Positions 27,094 to 36,013 are shown, numbered from the stretch's first letter. The stretch: DNA of 56,254 bases from Bacteroidota bacterium (GCA_022567155.1 JADFHN010000020.1:1-56254), one strand, 5' to 3'. A program made the numbers and translations. Notes: generated from the letters alone by a model not told the origin.

Positions 27094-29505
27094 TTATTCA
27101 TGTCTCAATGAATTTACCGGATTGGCAACTCCGGCTTTCATAGATTGAAAACTTACGGTCAACATTGCAATAAATAATGCTCCAAAGAATGTTACAAGGA
27201 AAATACCAATATCCAATCCAGTACGGTATGGAAATGTCGATAGCCATTCGGAACTAAAATACCAGCCCAGGGGCCATGCGATCAGGTTCGCAATAATAAT
27301 TAGTATAAGGTATTCACGGGAAAGCAGGCTCAAAATATCAACCAGGCTGGCACCCAGCACTTTACGTATTCCAATTTCTCTAACGCGTTGCTGGGCAGAA
27401 TAAGCCGATAAGCCGAATAGGCCTAAACAGGAGATAAATATGGATAAAACTGCAAAAAAGGTAAATATATAACCAATTCTAACTTCAGAATCATAAAATT
27501 TCTTCATCTCTTCATCCAGAAAATAATATTCAAATGGTTTGTTCGGGCTAAACACTTTCCATTTGGCTGCAAGCATTTTAATGGCATCTTCCCAGTTTCC
27601 CGGAGCAAGCTTCACATTCAGGAAATTACTATAAAAAGGACTTGTATTAATATATATCACGAGCGGATCAATAAGATTATATAGCGATTGGAAATGAAAA
27701 TCTTTTACTACTCCAATTACCTTGCCCATTCGTACATCTACACCGGCGGCATGTATTTCTATTGTAAAATCCTTACCAATGGGTTTGTCCCAGCCAAATT
27801 TTTTGACAGCTGCTTCATTTAAAATAATGGCATGGTTAAGATCCGTGGTAATGTCTTTGGAAAAATCCCTACCCTTAATGACTTCTAAATTATACGTAAT
27901 GATATAGTCAGCATCAACACCCAGTGATTTCATTGTCATTTCCTCATCTTCAAAAGAACCTTCGGGTTGAATCCGAAAAGCATAAAACGCTTTACGGCCG
28001 GGCAGGGTAGAAGATAGCGCTACATTAAGTACGGAAGACTCACTCACTATAGCATCTTTTAACACTTTATAATTGGTTTGATCCTGTCGATCAACGATAC
28101 CAACTGCTATAATCTGCTCCTGGTCAAATCCAAGATTTTCGTTTCTGAGAAAATTTATCTGGCGTATTACGATTAGTGTGCCAATGATAAGTAAACATGA
28201 AATAAAGAATTGGAAAGTAACCATGAACTTTCGGACATTTCCCAGGCCTGATGTATTCATTGCTTTTCCTTTCAGGATAGTGACAGGTTTGAATCCGGAG
28301 AGGTAAAACGCAGGATAACTCCCAGCCATAAGACTAACCAGAATCAGAGAAACCAGTATCCAGAGAAGATTGATCCCTGTAAAGAGATATCTGAGTGATA
28401 TTTCCTTACCAATAAGGTCATTGAAAAAGTTACTTAGTACCAGCTGAGCGATCCCAAAGGCAATCACAAATGATAGAAACGTTACTATAAAAGATTCTCC
28501 CAAAAACTGGCCAAGTAATTGACCTCTCTCAGCGCCCATTACTTTTCTCATACCCACCTCTTTTGCTCTTTTTGTTGACTGGGCAGTAGCAAGATTCATA
28601 AAGTTTATGCAAGCAATCAGTAAAATAAATAATGCAATAATTGCAAAAAGCTTCACATAGGTTTTGCTCGAATTGGCCTGCCACTCATCTACCAGATCGG
28701 AGTTGAGGTGAATATCAGCAATATTTTGAGCCTCGTACACTCTGTTTTCTTTTATATAGTCAGGATAATGTTGTTCACCCATGGCAGCCATTTGTACGTC
28801 CAGGTCCATTCCATTAAAACCAGGTTTCAATTGCACGTAGAGATAAATGGCTGGATGAAACCAATTATTGTATCTGGGCCGAATGGTCCTGATGCTGTTA
28901 AAAGACGCCATGAAATCAGGCGAAAAGTGAGAATTTTGAGGGAAATCCTTTATTACAGCTGTAATATTGAAGATATATGTCTCAACTGCATTCTCAAAGT
29001 ACAGATCGTGTCCGATTACATCTGTGGTACCGAAATATTCAATGGCTTTATTTTCTGGTATTACTACGGAGAAGGGATAATCCAGCGCTCCCTCGAGACT
29101 TCCTTCGATTAACTCGAAAGTGAATGTTTCAAAAAAAGTAGAATCAACCAGGGTGAATTTGGACTCTTTGAATTTGTTGATTTGGTCTGCACTTAAAAAA
29201 CCAGATAATGGATACATTTTTACCACTCTCTCAACAGAAGAAACATGAGCTTCGAGCAAATCGGAAAGCGGACTAAAGGAGGTAGCGGAGTGTGTTTGTT
29301 GGCCATCACGTGTTCGATACTCGGTCACACGATAAATGTCTTTATAGTTTTCATGAAACTTATCATAGCTTAACTCCAGATTGACATAAGAAACAATCAC
29401 CAGTACACATGCCAGGCCAATACTCAGACCGGCCAAATTGATAAAAGAATATATCTTGTTTTTGATCAAACTTCGAATAGCGATTTTGATGTAGTTTTTA
29501 AGCAT
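27094..29505 (-). CDS. ABC transporter permease of the MacB/FtsX type
   Basis: 803 residues, the usual length for Bacteroidetes two-module permeases. N-terminal helix (LINKxK-type start, SFINLAGLSIGLACVLVIVSY) then a MacB periplasmic core domain (about 50-270), FtsX helices (FAIIALFILLIACINFMNL, KRAKEVGMRKVMGA), a second core domain and a second FtsX set (FAVLSIFISCLGLFGLS, VREIGIRKVLGA). About eight membrane helices. The ATPase is not encoded nearby, which is normal for this group. It may export a peptide/lipoprotein or resist an antimicrobial. Cargo of the mnmE array, between remnants 1 and 2. Confidence 0.88.
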   Translation of the reverse strand: MLKNYIKIAIRSLIKNKIYSFINLAGLSIGLACVLVIVSYVNLELSYDKFHENYKDIYRVTEYRTRDGQQTHSATSFSPLSDLLEAHVSSVERVVKMYPLSGFLSADQINKFKESKFTLVDSTFFETFTFELIEGSLEGALDYPFSVVIPENKAIEYFGTTDVIGHDLYFENAVETYIFNITAVIKDFPQNSHFSPDFMASFNSIRTIRPRYNNWFHPAIYLYVQLKPGFNGMDLDVQMAAMGEQHYPDYIKENRVYEAQNIADIHLNSDLVDEWQANSSKTYVKLFAIIALFILLIACINFMNLATAQSTKRAKEVGMRKVMGAERGQLLGQFLGESFIVTFLSFVIAFGIAQLVLSNFFNDLIGKEISLRYLFTGINLLWILVSLILVSLMAGSYPAFYLSGFKPVTILKGKAMNTSGLGNVRKFMVTFQFFISCLLIIGTLIVIRQINFLRNENLGFDQEQIIAVGIVDRQDQTNYKVLKDAIVSESSVLNVALSSTLPGRKAFYAFRIQPEGSFEDEEMTMKSLGVDADYIITYNLEVIKGRDFSKDITTDLNHAIILNEAAVKKFGWDKPIGKDFTIEIHAAGVDVRMGKVIGVVKDFHFQSLYNLIDPLVIYINTSPFYSNFLNVKLAPGNWEDAIKMLAAKWKVFSPNKPFEYYFLDEEMKKFYDSEVRIGYIFTFFAVLSIFISCLGLFGLSAYSAQQRVREIGIRKVLGASLVDILSLLSREYLILIIIANLIAWPLGWYFSSEWLSTFPYRTGLDIGIFLVTFFGALFIAMLTVSFQSMKAGVANPVNSLRHE

Positions 29506-29609
29506 TATTTTTTGCGAATCTTATTTGTGGTTATGACAAGGGCTGAATGGATATGTTGGTGAGCCAGAGTCATCTTGTAAGATAAGAAAATAAAAGTGAG
29601 TGGTGCAAA

Positions 29610-29872
29610 TTACTTTCCAATGTAAAAATCAGGAAAAATGTTTTCCAAAAGGTTTCCGGTTGTCATTTCCACACCTGCCGGCCCGCTTTTGGAGGGTTAT
29701 TTCCAATAACACCTACAGGGCCCGGCTGTACGGCACAGCCGGGCAGGCATGACGCAACTCCATTGACCGGAAATCACTGATGATACCTTTTTCCATACCT
29801 TTTTGCAAGTACAGCAAGGCGCTATTGGACGGGAGCAGGTTTTGTAATGACGGATATTGATAAGGAGTAGCA
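29610..29872 (-). pseudogene. mnmE 3'-end remnant 2
   Basis: Starts exactly at the mnmE stop (tta 29610-29612, tactttccaatg) and follows the intact gene through gttttccaaaaggtttccgg, ttatttccaataacacc and gggagcaggttttgtaatg to about 29872. Translated end is NIFPDFYIGK, so the conserved Cys of CIGK is lost. Two palindromic insertions interrupt it: about 29681-29695 and 29718-29745 (cccggctgta...cagccggg). The most diverged remnant. Confidence 0.75.
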
Positions 29873-29912
29873 AGAAAGACTCATTGGCTACAGTGATTGG
29901 AGTCATATCAGA

Positions 29913-32579
29913 TCAAAGCCTCTGAATATCACCTATATAAATGACCTGCCCAAATTGTTGATCCAACCAGGCAAGTGTCTCCCTTACCAGGTCTTCTCGT
30001 GGTGCAAGATGATCACTGTCAAATAGCACCAATTTCTTATCTCCTTCAGGAGTTCCCAACAGGTAGAACATGCTCATTATTGCTTCCAATCCAAAAAGGG
30101 AGTCATACCGCCCGTTGATCATAAGAGTTGGAATTTTTACACGGGGCAGAAAATAGGCAATATTGGCCTCCGGTCTGTCTAAATTAGCAATCCCTCCGGC
30201 ATAGAAAATATTCGTTTTAATTCTCTGATCGACTGCTGTTAAAAAAACACCAAAAACAGGGCCCATGCTCATGCCGTAGAAGGCGATCTTATCCATATCA
30301 AAATCATTCCGGGTTTCCAGGTAATCCAGACACCTGCGGTAATCCTTTACAACCCTGGTAATGTAACTGGTGAATTTATGGGTACCGGGATAAAAAAATG
30401 CTGGCGTCTCTTCCCGGCGTTCAAATGATCCTTTAATAATTGGAAATATCACCGCCCTGCCACTTCTGACAAAAAATTCCAGGAAAGCAGTGAATTCAAA
30501 AAAATTCTCAATATCATCACTGTTCTCCTGCCATAACACGTTTGATCCCGGTCCATAGATCACCGCCTGATAGGGCGGCTTGGCATTGGCCGGTATAAAA
30601 ATGTAGGCAGCCATTCGTTCGTCATCGTAGGCAGTATTAAATTCCACCTTCTCCAGAATCCATCCTTCTTCATTTTCTTTCCTGGAAACAATCTCCTCGT
30701 ACAATTCATATTTGTCATAGTCATAATACGTTTTGTAGGTTTCAAATTGTTCATCCGGGATCGGCTCGGGAAGGTCCTCGTATTTAATGTAAAAGTCTTC
30801 TTTAGCAAATAAAAAAGCAGTTTCAGGGATAGAATCCGGGTTTGAATATAAGGCGCAACGAAATCCATTTCTTTCAGAGCGGTCAAATGGATCCGCCTGG
30901 CTTGGCGCACCAAACATATAGGGATTATCATTCCAGGCACCGCCCCGGATCCAACGACCTTGTATTGATTCATTCCAGCACCACTCACGAACATTTCCCG
31001 GCATATCATACGTTCCGAAGGAGGTAATACTTGGAAGGCTGCCCACACTGGTGGGTCCGTCCTTGTTAAAATTACTGAAGGGGGCGAAAATTGCATTACC
31101 GCCGAGTTGTGGTATTGAAATTAATTGGGTGTCCTCTCCCCTTGCTAATCCCCAATGATCCTTCGTAGGGATTGATTTTTTTGCGAATTTGGCAAAAGCA
31201 TTGGCTTCATACCAGCTTATGCCGGTTACGGGATAATTATCTTCTTCTTCCGGATAGCTGCCATCTTTCCAGGCGGCAGGGCCTGGTTGCCCGGTTTGAT
31301 CAACAAAAAAATTCATCGCTTCCTGCCAATCAATCGTATCACTAAATGTATCAATCAACTCTGGCCAATAATTTGATTTCTGATAGCCTCCCTGATTGAT
31401 AAAGTTCTTGTATTGCTGATTACTTACCTCGAATTTATCTATGAAGAAATCTTCGAGTTCACCGTATGGCAGGGTGGCCCCGGCAACACGGGTCATTCCC
31501 CCGGGAATAGTTCCCTTTGCATCCATTCTGCGATGAAAATCCTTACCAATATACATTTCAGCTATCCGCATACTTGTTAGATTCGTTAATTCAAATGTCA
31601 TGGAGACCGCCCTGACTGTTTCATAGCCTTCTTTTTCGACTTTCCATCGAAATACACTAACCGGGACCTGAACTGAATCCAGTGGCGTTATGCCCAGGCT
31701 TTGCCAGTTATCATCCGGCCGGTTGTATAATTTGAAAAACACCTCCGCTCCCACAGGTTCGGTTGTTATATCAATGTTTACTGAGGTTTGTTTGATTAAA
31801 TTCTGTAATCTTGAATTACCCGGAATGTATAACTCTGTATCCTTTGCCAGATAATAGGCTTCAGAGTAGTCCCGCCAATTTAAATCCACAAGCTCCTCAA
31901 TCTGGTCAAGGGATGCTTCGGCTTGAATAATATCGGCCCGGTTATCAAGATATTTTGCAACAACTAATCCAATGATGACTATGGCTAAAAAAGCAACGAC
32001 TGTTGGCAGGATGGCAAATTTTTTCTTAGGATTGGCAAGCGCATGAAAGCGCTTCATAGAAGGTTCCGGTAGTCCATTCCCTTGAATGGCATAAATGACA
32101 ACGGGTACCCTGACGTTTTTCAATTTTGCACTTCCGAGACGCCTTGTGTCAATTTCTCCCTCATTATCCAAAGTATGTTGAACGGCCTCTGATATATATA
32201 CCCCTCCGGGATCTGCAAGGGTTTCAATCCGTGAGGCAATATTGACCCCGTCTCCATAAATGTCGTCATCTTCTAAAATAATTTCTGCCCAGTGGATGCC
32301 TATTCGCACATTTGCTTCTGACCTGACTTTTGTTTGTTTCTGGATAACTATTCCGCACCGGACTGCTTCGTCTGCCCTTTCAAAGTATGCAAGCATGCCA
32401 TCACCAAGCTCTTTGACGAACGTACCATGATGCTTTTCGATTAGTGACTTTTGAGTCCTGTGGTTCTGATGAAGCAGCCTGAGAGTCTCAGTTTCATCAG
32501 CTCCCATCATTGCTGTGTAGCCTACCACATCGGTGAACATAATAGCCGCTAATTGGCGTTTCTGGCTCACTTTTTCCAT
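29913..32579 (-). CDS. Class III nucleotide cyclase - PEGA - SUMF1 - alpha/beta hydrolase fusion
   Basis: 888 residues. 1) Class III adenylate/guanylate cyclase domain (about 8-170): metal-binding Asp17 (FTDVVGY) and Asp60 (GDGMLAYF), both present, plus YGDGVNIASRIE. 2) One membrane helix (about 185-210, TVVAFLAIVIIGLVVAKY). 3) PEGA-like domain (about 260-325, EPVGAEVFF). 4) FGE/SUMF1 domain (about 345-585, FEVSNQQYKNF, GISWYEANAFAKF, WIRGGAWND, RNGFRCA). 5) Dienelactone-hydrolase-like domain (about 655-880) with nucleophile YGMSMGPVFG, acid NGRYDSL and His in DSDHLAPRE. Similar fusions usually start with a Ser/Thr kinase. A cytoplasmic signal-producing head linked to a periplasmic enzyme is the likely layout. 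Cargo between remnants 2 and 3. Confidence 0.85.
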   Translation of the reverse strand: MEKVSQKRQLAAIMFTDVVGYTAMMGADETETLRLLHQNHRTQKSLIEKHHGTFVKELGDGMLAYFERADEAVRCGIVIQKQTKVRSEANVRIGIHWAEIILEDDDIYGDGVNIASRIETLADPGGVYISEAVQHTLDNEGEIDTRRLGSAKLKNVRVPVVIYAIQGNGLPEPSMKRFHALANPKKKFAILPTVVAFLAIVIIGLVVAKYLDNRADIIQAEASLDQIEELVDLNWRDYSEAYYLAKDTELYIPGNSRLQNLIKQTSVNIDITTEPVGAEVFFKLYNRPDDNWQSLGITPLDSVQVPVSVFRWKVEKEGYETVRAVSMTFELTNLTSMRIAEMYIGKDFHRRMDAKGTIPGGMTRVAGATLPYGELEDFFIDKFEVSNQQYKNFINQGGYQKSNYWPELIDTFSDTIDWQEAMNFFVDQTGQPGPAAWKDGSYPEEEDNYPVTGISWYEANAFAKFAKKSIPTKDHWGLARGEDTQLISIPQLGGNAIFAPFSNFNKDGPTSVGSLPSITSFGTYDMPGNVREWCWNESIQGRWIRGGAWNDNPYMFGAPSQADPFDRSERNGFRCALYSNPDSIPETAFLFAKEDFYIKYEDLPEPIPDEQFETYKTYYDYDKYELYEEIVSRKENEEGWILEKVEFNTAYDDERMAAYIFIPANAKPPYQAVIYGPGSNVLWQENSDDIENFFEFTAFLEFFVRSGRAVIFPIIKGSFERREETPAFFYPGTHKFTSYITRVVKDYRRCLDYLETRNDFDMDKIAFYGMSMGPVFGVFLTAVDQRIKTNIFYAGGIANLDRPEANIAYFLPRVKIPTLMINGRYDSLFGLEAIMSMFYLLGTPEGDKKLVLFDSDHLAPREDLVRETLAWLDQQFGQVIYIGDIQRL

Positions 32580-32587
32580 ATCGAACC

Positions 32588-32641
32588 TTTGGTGAACCCT
32601 CCTTCGCTCCGATAACTATCGGAACTTCGGCGGGCAGGCAT
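32588..32641. repeat. Palindromic insertion upstream of the cyclase-fusion gene
   Basis: ctccgataactatcgga palindrome followed by cttcggcgggcaggcatg. It separates the gene start from an older copy of its first codons and ends in the same gggcaggcatg as the insertions in mnmE remnants 2-4. Confidence 0.6.
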
Positions 32642-32674
32642 GATGGCTGCTAACTGCCGGGTAGATTCAGACAT
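32639..32674 (-). pseudogene. Duplicate of the first 12 codons of a cyclase-fusion gene
   Basis: Reads MSESTRQLAAIM, matching MEKVSQKRQLAAIM at the start of the intact gene 60 bases downstream. The frame then runs into the palindrome and stops out of frame with the intact gene. Relic of a partial tandem duplication or a replaced start. Confidence 0.6.
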
Positions 32675-32759
32675 ATCTTGTTTCGTTTTTAACTACAATG
32701 TACATCAGCAAATTAGGTGAATCTGATGCACATTCCAATGATCTTTGTCATGTTCGACA

Positions 32760-32990
32760 CCAAATTATTTTCAGATACTCGTCTCAATTCAAATAATTAT
32801 CAGCGATTTCGGGCAGGCCCTCCTTCATCCCATTCGGAAATTCGACGGGCGGGCAGGCATGCTTCAATTCCATGGCCAGAAAATCGTTGGTAATACCTGC
32901 GTCCAGGCTGTTTTGTACATCCATCAAAGCAGTTTTGGCACGGAGCAGGTGTTCGTAATGACGGATATTGATAACGACCACATTTCTCTT
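32760..32990 (-). pseudogene. mnmE 3'-end remnant 3
   Basis: 32862-32990 is closely similar to the intact gene (frame gives VINIRHYEHLLRAKTALM, then DVQNSLDAGITNDFLAMEL, then KHAC). The 3' part (32760-32861) is disrupted by a palindromic insertion (ending gcgggcaggcatg); aaattattttcagatactcg at its left may be the continuation. The left limit is uncertain. Confidence 0.75.
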
Positions 32991-33086
32991 ATTTGATTTC
33001 TCACAATTCAAAACCATTGAAGTACTCCATTTCAACTTTTAAATGAATATGTGACTAGCAGGATAAATAAGCAACATTTTGCCAGG

Positions 33087-33108
33087 TTGTGAAAATTTTA
33101 CTATCTTG
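33087..33108 (+). promoter_or_regulatory. Putative promoter of the dodecin gene
   Basis: ttgtgaaaattttactatct followed by tg, 34 bases upstream of the dodecin ATG. Almost the same string occurs 58 bases upstream of the beta-barrel gene at 34842. The TTG and TAtcTTG elements resemble a Bacteroidetes -33/-7 pair, though the spacing is shorter than the consensus. Confidence 0.35.
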
Positions 33109-33141
33109 TTAAAAAGAAAAACTAAACTTCAGGAGGAAATT

Positions 33142-33348
33142 ATGAGTGTTTACAAAGTTATTGAAATCGTTGGTACAAGTGCTGAATCGTGGGAAGATGC
33201 TGCTACTAAAGCCGTGGAAAGGGCAAGTCAAACCTTAGAAGATTTGCGTATTGCCGAAGTGGTTTCACAGGATCTTAAAATTGATGGCGGTAAAGTTACT
33301 GCCTACCGGACCAAACTTAGTTTATCCTTTAAATTCAGGGAAGCCTGA
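33142..33348 (+). CDS. Dodecin family flavin-binding protein
   Basis: 68 residues, exactly dodecin length: MSVYKVIEIVGTSAESWEDA, ATKAVERASQTLEDLRIAEV, then a final beta-hairpin YRTKLSLSFKFRE. Dodecins form hollow 12-mers that bind and store flavins. The start at 33142 has a strong Shine-Dalgarno (aggagg, 33131-33136), unusual for this phylum; the open frame upstream to 33079 is not needed. Plus-strand cargo between mnmE remnants 3 and 4. Confidence 0.92.
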   Translation: MSVYKVIEIVGTSAESWEDAATKAVERASQTLEDLRIAEVVSQDLKIDGGKVTAYRTKLSLSFKFREA

Positions 33349-33491
33349 CGGGAGGGTACAGGGTTATAATCGTTGGTGATTAGCATCTTATGTCGTCATG
33401 AAACTGCAACCTTAGAAAGGCCGCTGTTCGTCAGTGTCGTGTCATGAAGCAGAAGGGTTTGGCATAATTCTGCTTCCAATTCTTTTTTGAA

Positions 33492-33983
33492 TCACTTCCC
33501 GATACAAAACTTGCTAAAGATATTCTCCAACAATTCCTCTGCTGTAATCTCTTCACCGGTAATTTTCGATAGCGCCCGGCTGTATGGCACAGCCGGGCAG
33601 GCATGCTTCAATTCCATGGCCAGAAAATCGTTGGTAATTCCCGAATCAATGCTGCCTTGCACATCCATTAAAGCAGTTTTGGCCCGGAGCAGGTTTTCGT
33701 AGTGACGAATATTAGTGACAATCACATCCCCCTTTTTTAATTCATCCAGGTGGATTTTATGCAAAATAGTGCCTTTCAATTCATCGATGCTTTCATTGGT
33801 GGTTGCCGAAAGCAATAGGGTATTCGGCAGCATATTAAACTGCTTTATGAGTGGATCATCTGCTTTATCCTTTTTATTACCAATGGCAATGAAAGGAGTA
33901 CATGTATAGGTCAATTGGGCGATTTTTTCTTTTATAATTACAATTGGTCCCGATGTGAAGTCAAATAAATAAAGCAGGAGGGA
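33492..33983 (-). pseudogene. mnmE 3'-end remnant 4 (longest, still open)
   Basis: Homologous to 37864-38335 of the intact gene. From 33914 down to TGA 33492-33494 the frame is still open (140 codons) and includes the G4 motif GNKKDKAD, TNIRHYENLLRAKTALMDV and the C-terminus [11 protein letters not shown]. The G1-G3 motifs are absent, so it cannot be a working GTPase. A 24-base palindromic insertion (about 33575-33600, cggctgtatggcacagccgg) adds eight residues in frame. Differences from the intact gene are mostly synonymous. Confidence 0.9.
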
Positions 33984-34062
33984 GTTGCGTAAACTACATG
34001 CAGTTCAGCAAATGCCTTCCAGGTGGGTTGTATCAATGACTAACAATCAGGAAGTCACAATA

Positions 34063-34277
34063 TTTATATTATTTACAAATTCGCCTACACTTTTTACGTA
34101 GGAGCCGGTTTGAATATATTCGATGTTTCCAACCCCTTGCTGCCTGTGTTGATAGAGAATTTCAAAACGAATCTGAATGGGGGATTTGGTGCGATTGGCG
34201 TATTTCCGTTTACCAGCTCTGGCCTCATTTATGTGAGTGATGTCGATAACGGCTTGTCCATTTTCAGTTTCCAATAG
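34063..34277 (+). pseudogene. C-terminal relic of an LVIVD/choice-of-anchor-type beta-propeller protein
   Basis: Frame without a start reads FYVGAGLNIFDVSNPLLPVL, then GFGAIGVFPFTSSGLIYVSD and VDNGLSIFSFQ, ending TAG 34275-34277. The DVSNP and SGLIYVSDVDNGL pieces are typical of the last repeats of LVIVD proteins. The 5' part is missing. Confidence 0.6.
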
Positions 34278-34310
34278 TACAAATCCTCAGTAACTTCACC
34301 ATTTAGTTAG

Positions 34311-34675
34311 CTAATTAAAGCAAAGTGCTTTGACCGACACAGGTTCTAAATTGAAAACCCGCAATTCATTTCTTCCAACCAGTAGTACATTTTGGGTGGT
34401 GTTATCCCAATCCATTTCAACACTCTTTTCACTCCCAGTGTTGATTTTCTTTTGAAATTGTTTTCAGGATTGTGTTTTTGTAATCCTTCAACAACTCAGC
34501 CTTGTTGTTAGCGTGTTTGTCCATACAAACATTACCACTATAACCTAGTACTAGTATTTTTTTGTATTGTAGTAAATCCCGAAGAAATTCATAAGTACTT
34601 GTATCTGTATGCTCGAAATGAGAACGAATAGTACTTACGCAAGTTTTAACATCGTTAACGTCTCCGTGAAGCTAT
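34311..34675 (-). pseudogene. C-terminal relic, possibly of a SIR2-domain protein
   Basis: Frame LHGDVNDVKTC...YEFLRDLLQYKKILVLGYSG stops at TGA 34429-34431. A +1 shift continues as KKINTGSEKSVEMDWDNT and LLVGRNELRVFNLEP to TAG 34311-34313. HGD early and ILVLGYSGN later resemble SIR2-like NAD-binding domains, including those of defence proteins, but only about 120 residues remain, so the family call is weak. Confidence 0.35.
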
Positions 34676-34761
34676 TGAAATGAGACCAGATATTATTCAT
34701 ATAAGCTCTTTTGCATCGTACAGTGCAAAATAAAGTTGTCCTCTGGCTATTTTCTGTTAAT

Positions 34762-34784
34762 TTTTTGAAAATTTTACCATCTTG
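34762..34784 (+). promoter_or_regulatory. Putative promoter of the beta-barrel gene
   Basis: tttttgaaaattttaccatc followed by ttg, sharing gaaaattttac-atcttg with 33092-33108 in front of dodecin. The two genes are otherwise unrelated. Confidence 0.3.
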
Positions 34785-34841
34785 AAGTGTATATAATTAG
34801 TGAGTATATTGCAGTTATTCAACAATAAGCATTTGGAAATT

Positions 34842-35378
34842 ATGAAAAGATTATCAATTACTTTTTTAATAGCGTGTATCTTGTTTTATGCATATCCAGT
34901 AAAAGCTCAACAAAATGTTGTTAAAATTAATTTCTTAAGCCTTATCGTGAAAACGATTAATGTTTCATACGAAAGAGTAATTGATGAAGACAATAGTTTT
35001 CAATTGGGTGTACTTTATACTGGAGCTAAGATAGGGGACACTAAACTTACCGGATTTGGAATTACCCCGGAATACAGGTTTTATTTATCGGAAACCGAAG
35101 CTCCGAACGGTGTATATGTTGCTCCTTATCTGCGTTATAATAACCTTGAATTAAAGGATGAGCTTTCGACTAGCGAAGCTACTCTTACAAGTATTGGTGG
35201 TGGTCTCATTATAGGGAGACAATGGATATTCAAGGAAAAAGTTTCTTTCGATTTATTTATTGGACCTTCATATGTATCAGCTTCGATAAAAGTAAAATCC
35301 GGTACCACTACTTATGATACTGGTGCTTTTGACGGATTTGGTTTACGGTTTGGAATCACACTAGGCCTAGGATTCTGA
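34842..35378 (+). CDS. Outer membrane beta-barrel protein (DUF3575-like)
   Basis: 178 residues from MKRLSITFLIACILFYA; the frame opens at 34800 but the signal peptide (cut after VKAQ) starts here. The mature part alternates hydrophobic and polar residues with G-x-G turns (LSLIVKTINVSYERVI, GFGITPEYRFYL, SIGGGLIIGRQWIF) and ends in a strand GITLGLGF. Looks like a small eight-stranded barrel. Cargo between remnants 4 and 5. Confidence 0.7.
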   Translation: MKRLSITFLIACILFYAYPVKAQQNVVKINFLSLIVKTINVSYERVIDEDNSFQLGVLYTGAKIGDTKLTGFGITPEYRFYLSETEAPNGVYVAPYLRYNNLELKDELSTSEATLTSIGGGLIIGRQWIFKEKVSFDLFIGPSYVSASIKVKSGTTTYDTGAFDGFGLRFGITLGLGF

Positions 35379-35387
35379 AATCATCTC

Positions 35388-35840
35388 TTGATAAAAAGTA
35401 TAAGTATATTCTACAAAGAGTGCGAATTAAAAAAACGCGTGCCCCAAATGACCCACCTATTTAAAAGGGCTCAGGTTGAAAGGAACAAGGTGCTGAGAGA
35501 GCGTAAACTCAATGTACTAAAAAAACTTGACCCCAAGTTATTCAAAGAGTTAATTCAACCTGGTAGGCCAATCATGGTCAAGGATCCAGAAGGTGTAGCT
35601 TTCCTTGCTACCGATATACTGCGGTTCAAAAAAAAGATGAAAGCCGTACCTGAGAAACCCAGGGGTAAAAAGAAAGACATAGATCCCCAGGTAAAAATAT
35701 ATGCCGATAAGATCATGACACAGCCAGTGGTCCTTAACGTTGAACCGGAAGTAAAGGAAATATTTGATAGTTGCAAGACTCCTGAGGAACACTACCGGAT
35801 GCAAATCATTGTAATTAAACAATTAAACGGAATTAAATAG
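35388..35840 (+). CDS. Small basic hypothetical protein
   Basis: Up to 150 residues; a second Met (35448, MTHLFKRAQVERNKVLRERK) may be the real start. Very rich in Lys and Arg, no signal or membrane segment, one hydrophobic patch (RPIMVKDPEGVAFLATDILR). Family not recognised. It begins 9 bases behind the beta-barrel gene and ends 26 bases before mnmE remnant 5. Confidence 0.5.
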   Translation: MIKSISIFYKECELKKRVPQMTHLFKRAQVERNKVLRERKLNVLKKLDPKLFKELIQPGRPIMVKDPEGVAFLATDILRFKKKMKAVPEKPRGKKKDIDPQVKIYADKIMTQPVVLNVEPEVKEIFDSCKTPEEHYRMQIIVIKQLNGIK

Positions 35841-35866
35841 GATTTAAAGGAATTAAGAGGAATAAT

Positions 35867-36013
35867 TCATTTACCGATACAAAACTTACTGAATATATTC
35901 TCCAAGAGATCTTCAGTTGTAATTTCTTCACCCGTAATTTCCGATAATGCCGACAAGGCATGCTTCAATTCCATAACCAGAAAATCGTTGGTATTACCTG
36001 CGTCTAAGCTATT
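35867..36013 (-). pseudogene. mnmE 3'-end remnant 5
   Basis: Starts at the stop (tca 35867-35869; end reads SKFCIGK) and follows the intact gene through tattctccaagagatcttc, acccgtaatttccgataatg and gcatgcttcaattccataac to about 36013. No palindrome insertion. Its 5' edge coincides with the stop codon of the NIPSNAP gene (36009-36011), so the cargo gene ends inside it. Confidence 0.88.

Noticed and set aside
33492-33914. Open frame of mnmE remnant 4 as a functional small gene
   Set aside because: It lacks the start region and G1-G3 motifs and has the same 3' boundary as the other remnants; treated as a relic, although the open frame is noted.
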